From Sipunculus nudus (Eukaryota > Annelida > Sipuncula > Golfingiida > Sipunculidae): a stretch of DNA of 64,000 nucleotides. The stretch's first letter is position 1; the number at the start of each line of letters is the position of its first letter. The notes under the pieces are model-generated. The model did not search any database. It had not been told where the DNA came from and saw only the letters and a list, made by a program, of their open reading frames with translations. The stretch is from contig CM049310.1 in NCBI GenBank assembly GCA_026874595.1, positions 33,235,558-33,299,557 of the forward strand, read 5' to 3'. A program made the position numbers and the translations under genes. Shown in pieces: positions 63,378 to 64,000 of this stretch.

Positions 63378-64000
63378 ACAAGGGACCCATGGGTCACGTC
63401 ACTCAGCTGAATTTTGGAAAATATTAGTAACTGCAAAATATTTTTATTTCTTATGGTTTTTCATGTATATTAACATTTGAAAAGCTAAGAGAAAATGGTC
63501 AAGCTGAAATGAAACTCTGTAAATAATAGAATAATGGACACGAGCTAAAGCATATGAACTGTGTAATAAATGAAACCTTTGGCCTGAAACCATTTAGTGA
63601 TGCACCAAGGGAAAAAAATGGGCCTGTTGTAAGTGTCATATAAAAGTTCAATTTCATGAACAAATAATGTGTGAAGGTAATTAAGTTTTCAAAAGTTAAA
63701 TATATGGACATTTAAGTAAAAATTAATTCCACAAAGTTTGACCAATATTCCTAATTTTTAAACAAAGTTTAACAGTGTTATTCACACCTAGGCCCCGCCA
63801 ACTTTAAGAGATATGAATGAAATGCGATCAAGTATTTATATCTTCTTAAATCTTGTCAGTAAGCACTTACATTAGGTGCTAATATTTTATCACATTTGAA
63901 TATTAGGATTAAACTCCTGAACATTTTTATCTTTAAAAAAAAAATTGTCCAAGTCTCAACAAAAAGAATTTATTTAACATTAAAATTATAAGATTCGTCT
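63378..64000 (+). mobile_element. 5' end of another CCCATGGG-family element
   Basis: Starts acaagggacccatgggtcac then gtcactcagctga. The rest runs to the window edge without a recognisable 3' end. Confidence 0.5.

Overview
The window looks like nuclear DNA of an invertebrate animal. It is AT-rich, its genes are split by GT-AG introns, and there are no bacterial-style operons. A mollusc, probably a bivalve, is the best guess, because several repeats look like the rolling-circle (Helitron/Helentron-type) non-autonomous elements common in bivalve genomes. That assignment is inference.

Two host genes can be read exon by exon and they converge. On the plus strand, 1514-16022 holds 18 exons of protein kinase N (PKN): second and third HR1 repeats, C2-like domain, proline-rich linker, AGC-kinase domain and C-terminal tail. 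The first HR1 repeat must lie upstream. On the minus strand, 52249-41791 holds seven exons of a WD40 protein matching the C-terminal propeller of WDR47. Its apparent first exon begins with a good start codon, and no LisH/CTLH-coding exon is visible upstream.

Between them, on the minus strand at 23924-33919, lies a Ty3/Gypsy-class LTR retrotransposon array. One element (27203-33919) has two 1119-bp LTRs. A second, truncated copy (23924 to the shared LTR) follows head to tail. The element carries gag, protease and integrase in one frame, and then RNase H downstream of integrase. This is the Copia-like order known from Gmr1-type Gypsy elements. The reverse-transcriptase core is missing in this copy.

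The rest is intron or intergenic DNA rich in mobile elements. Four copies of a Helitron-like family (4972-5916, 34150 to about 35480, 45223-47459, 54872-56339) carry tandem cores built around the palindrome AGGTGGCGCCACCT. A second family, with a CCCATGGG-type 5' end and a 3' hairpin ending in CTAA, is nested inside one of them. There is also a 2.1-kb element with about 300-bp inverted repeats and a 7-bp target duplication (58101-60202), a SINE-like pair, and several small tandem repeats. I saw no tRNA, rRNA or CRISPR array. All comparisons were made by eye.
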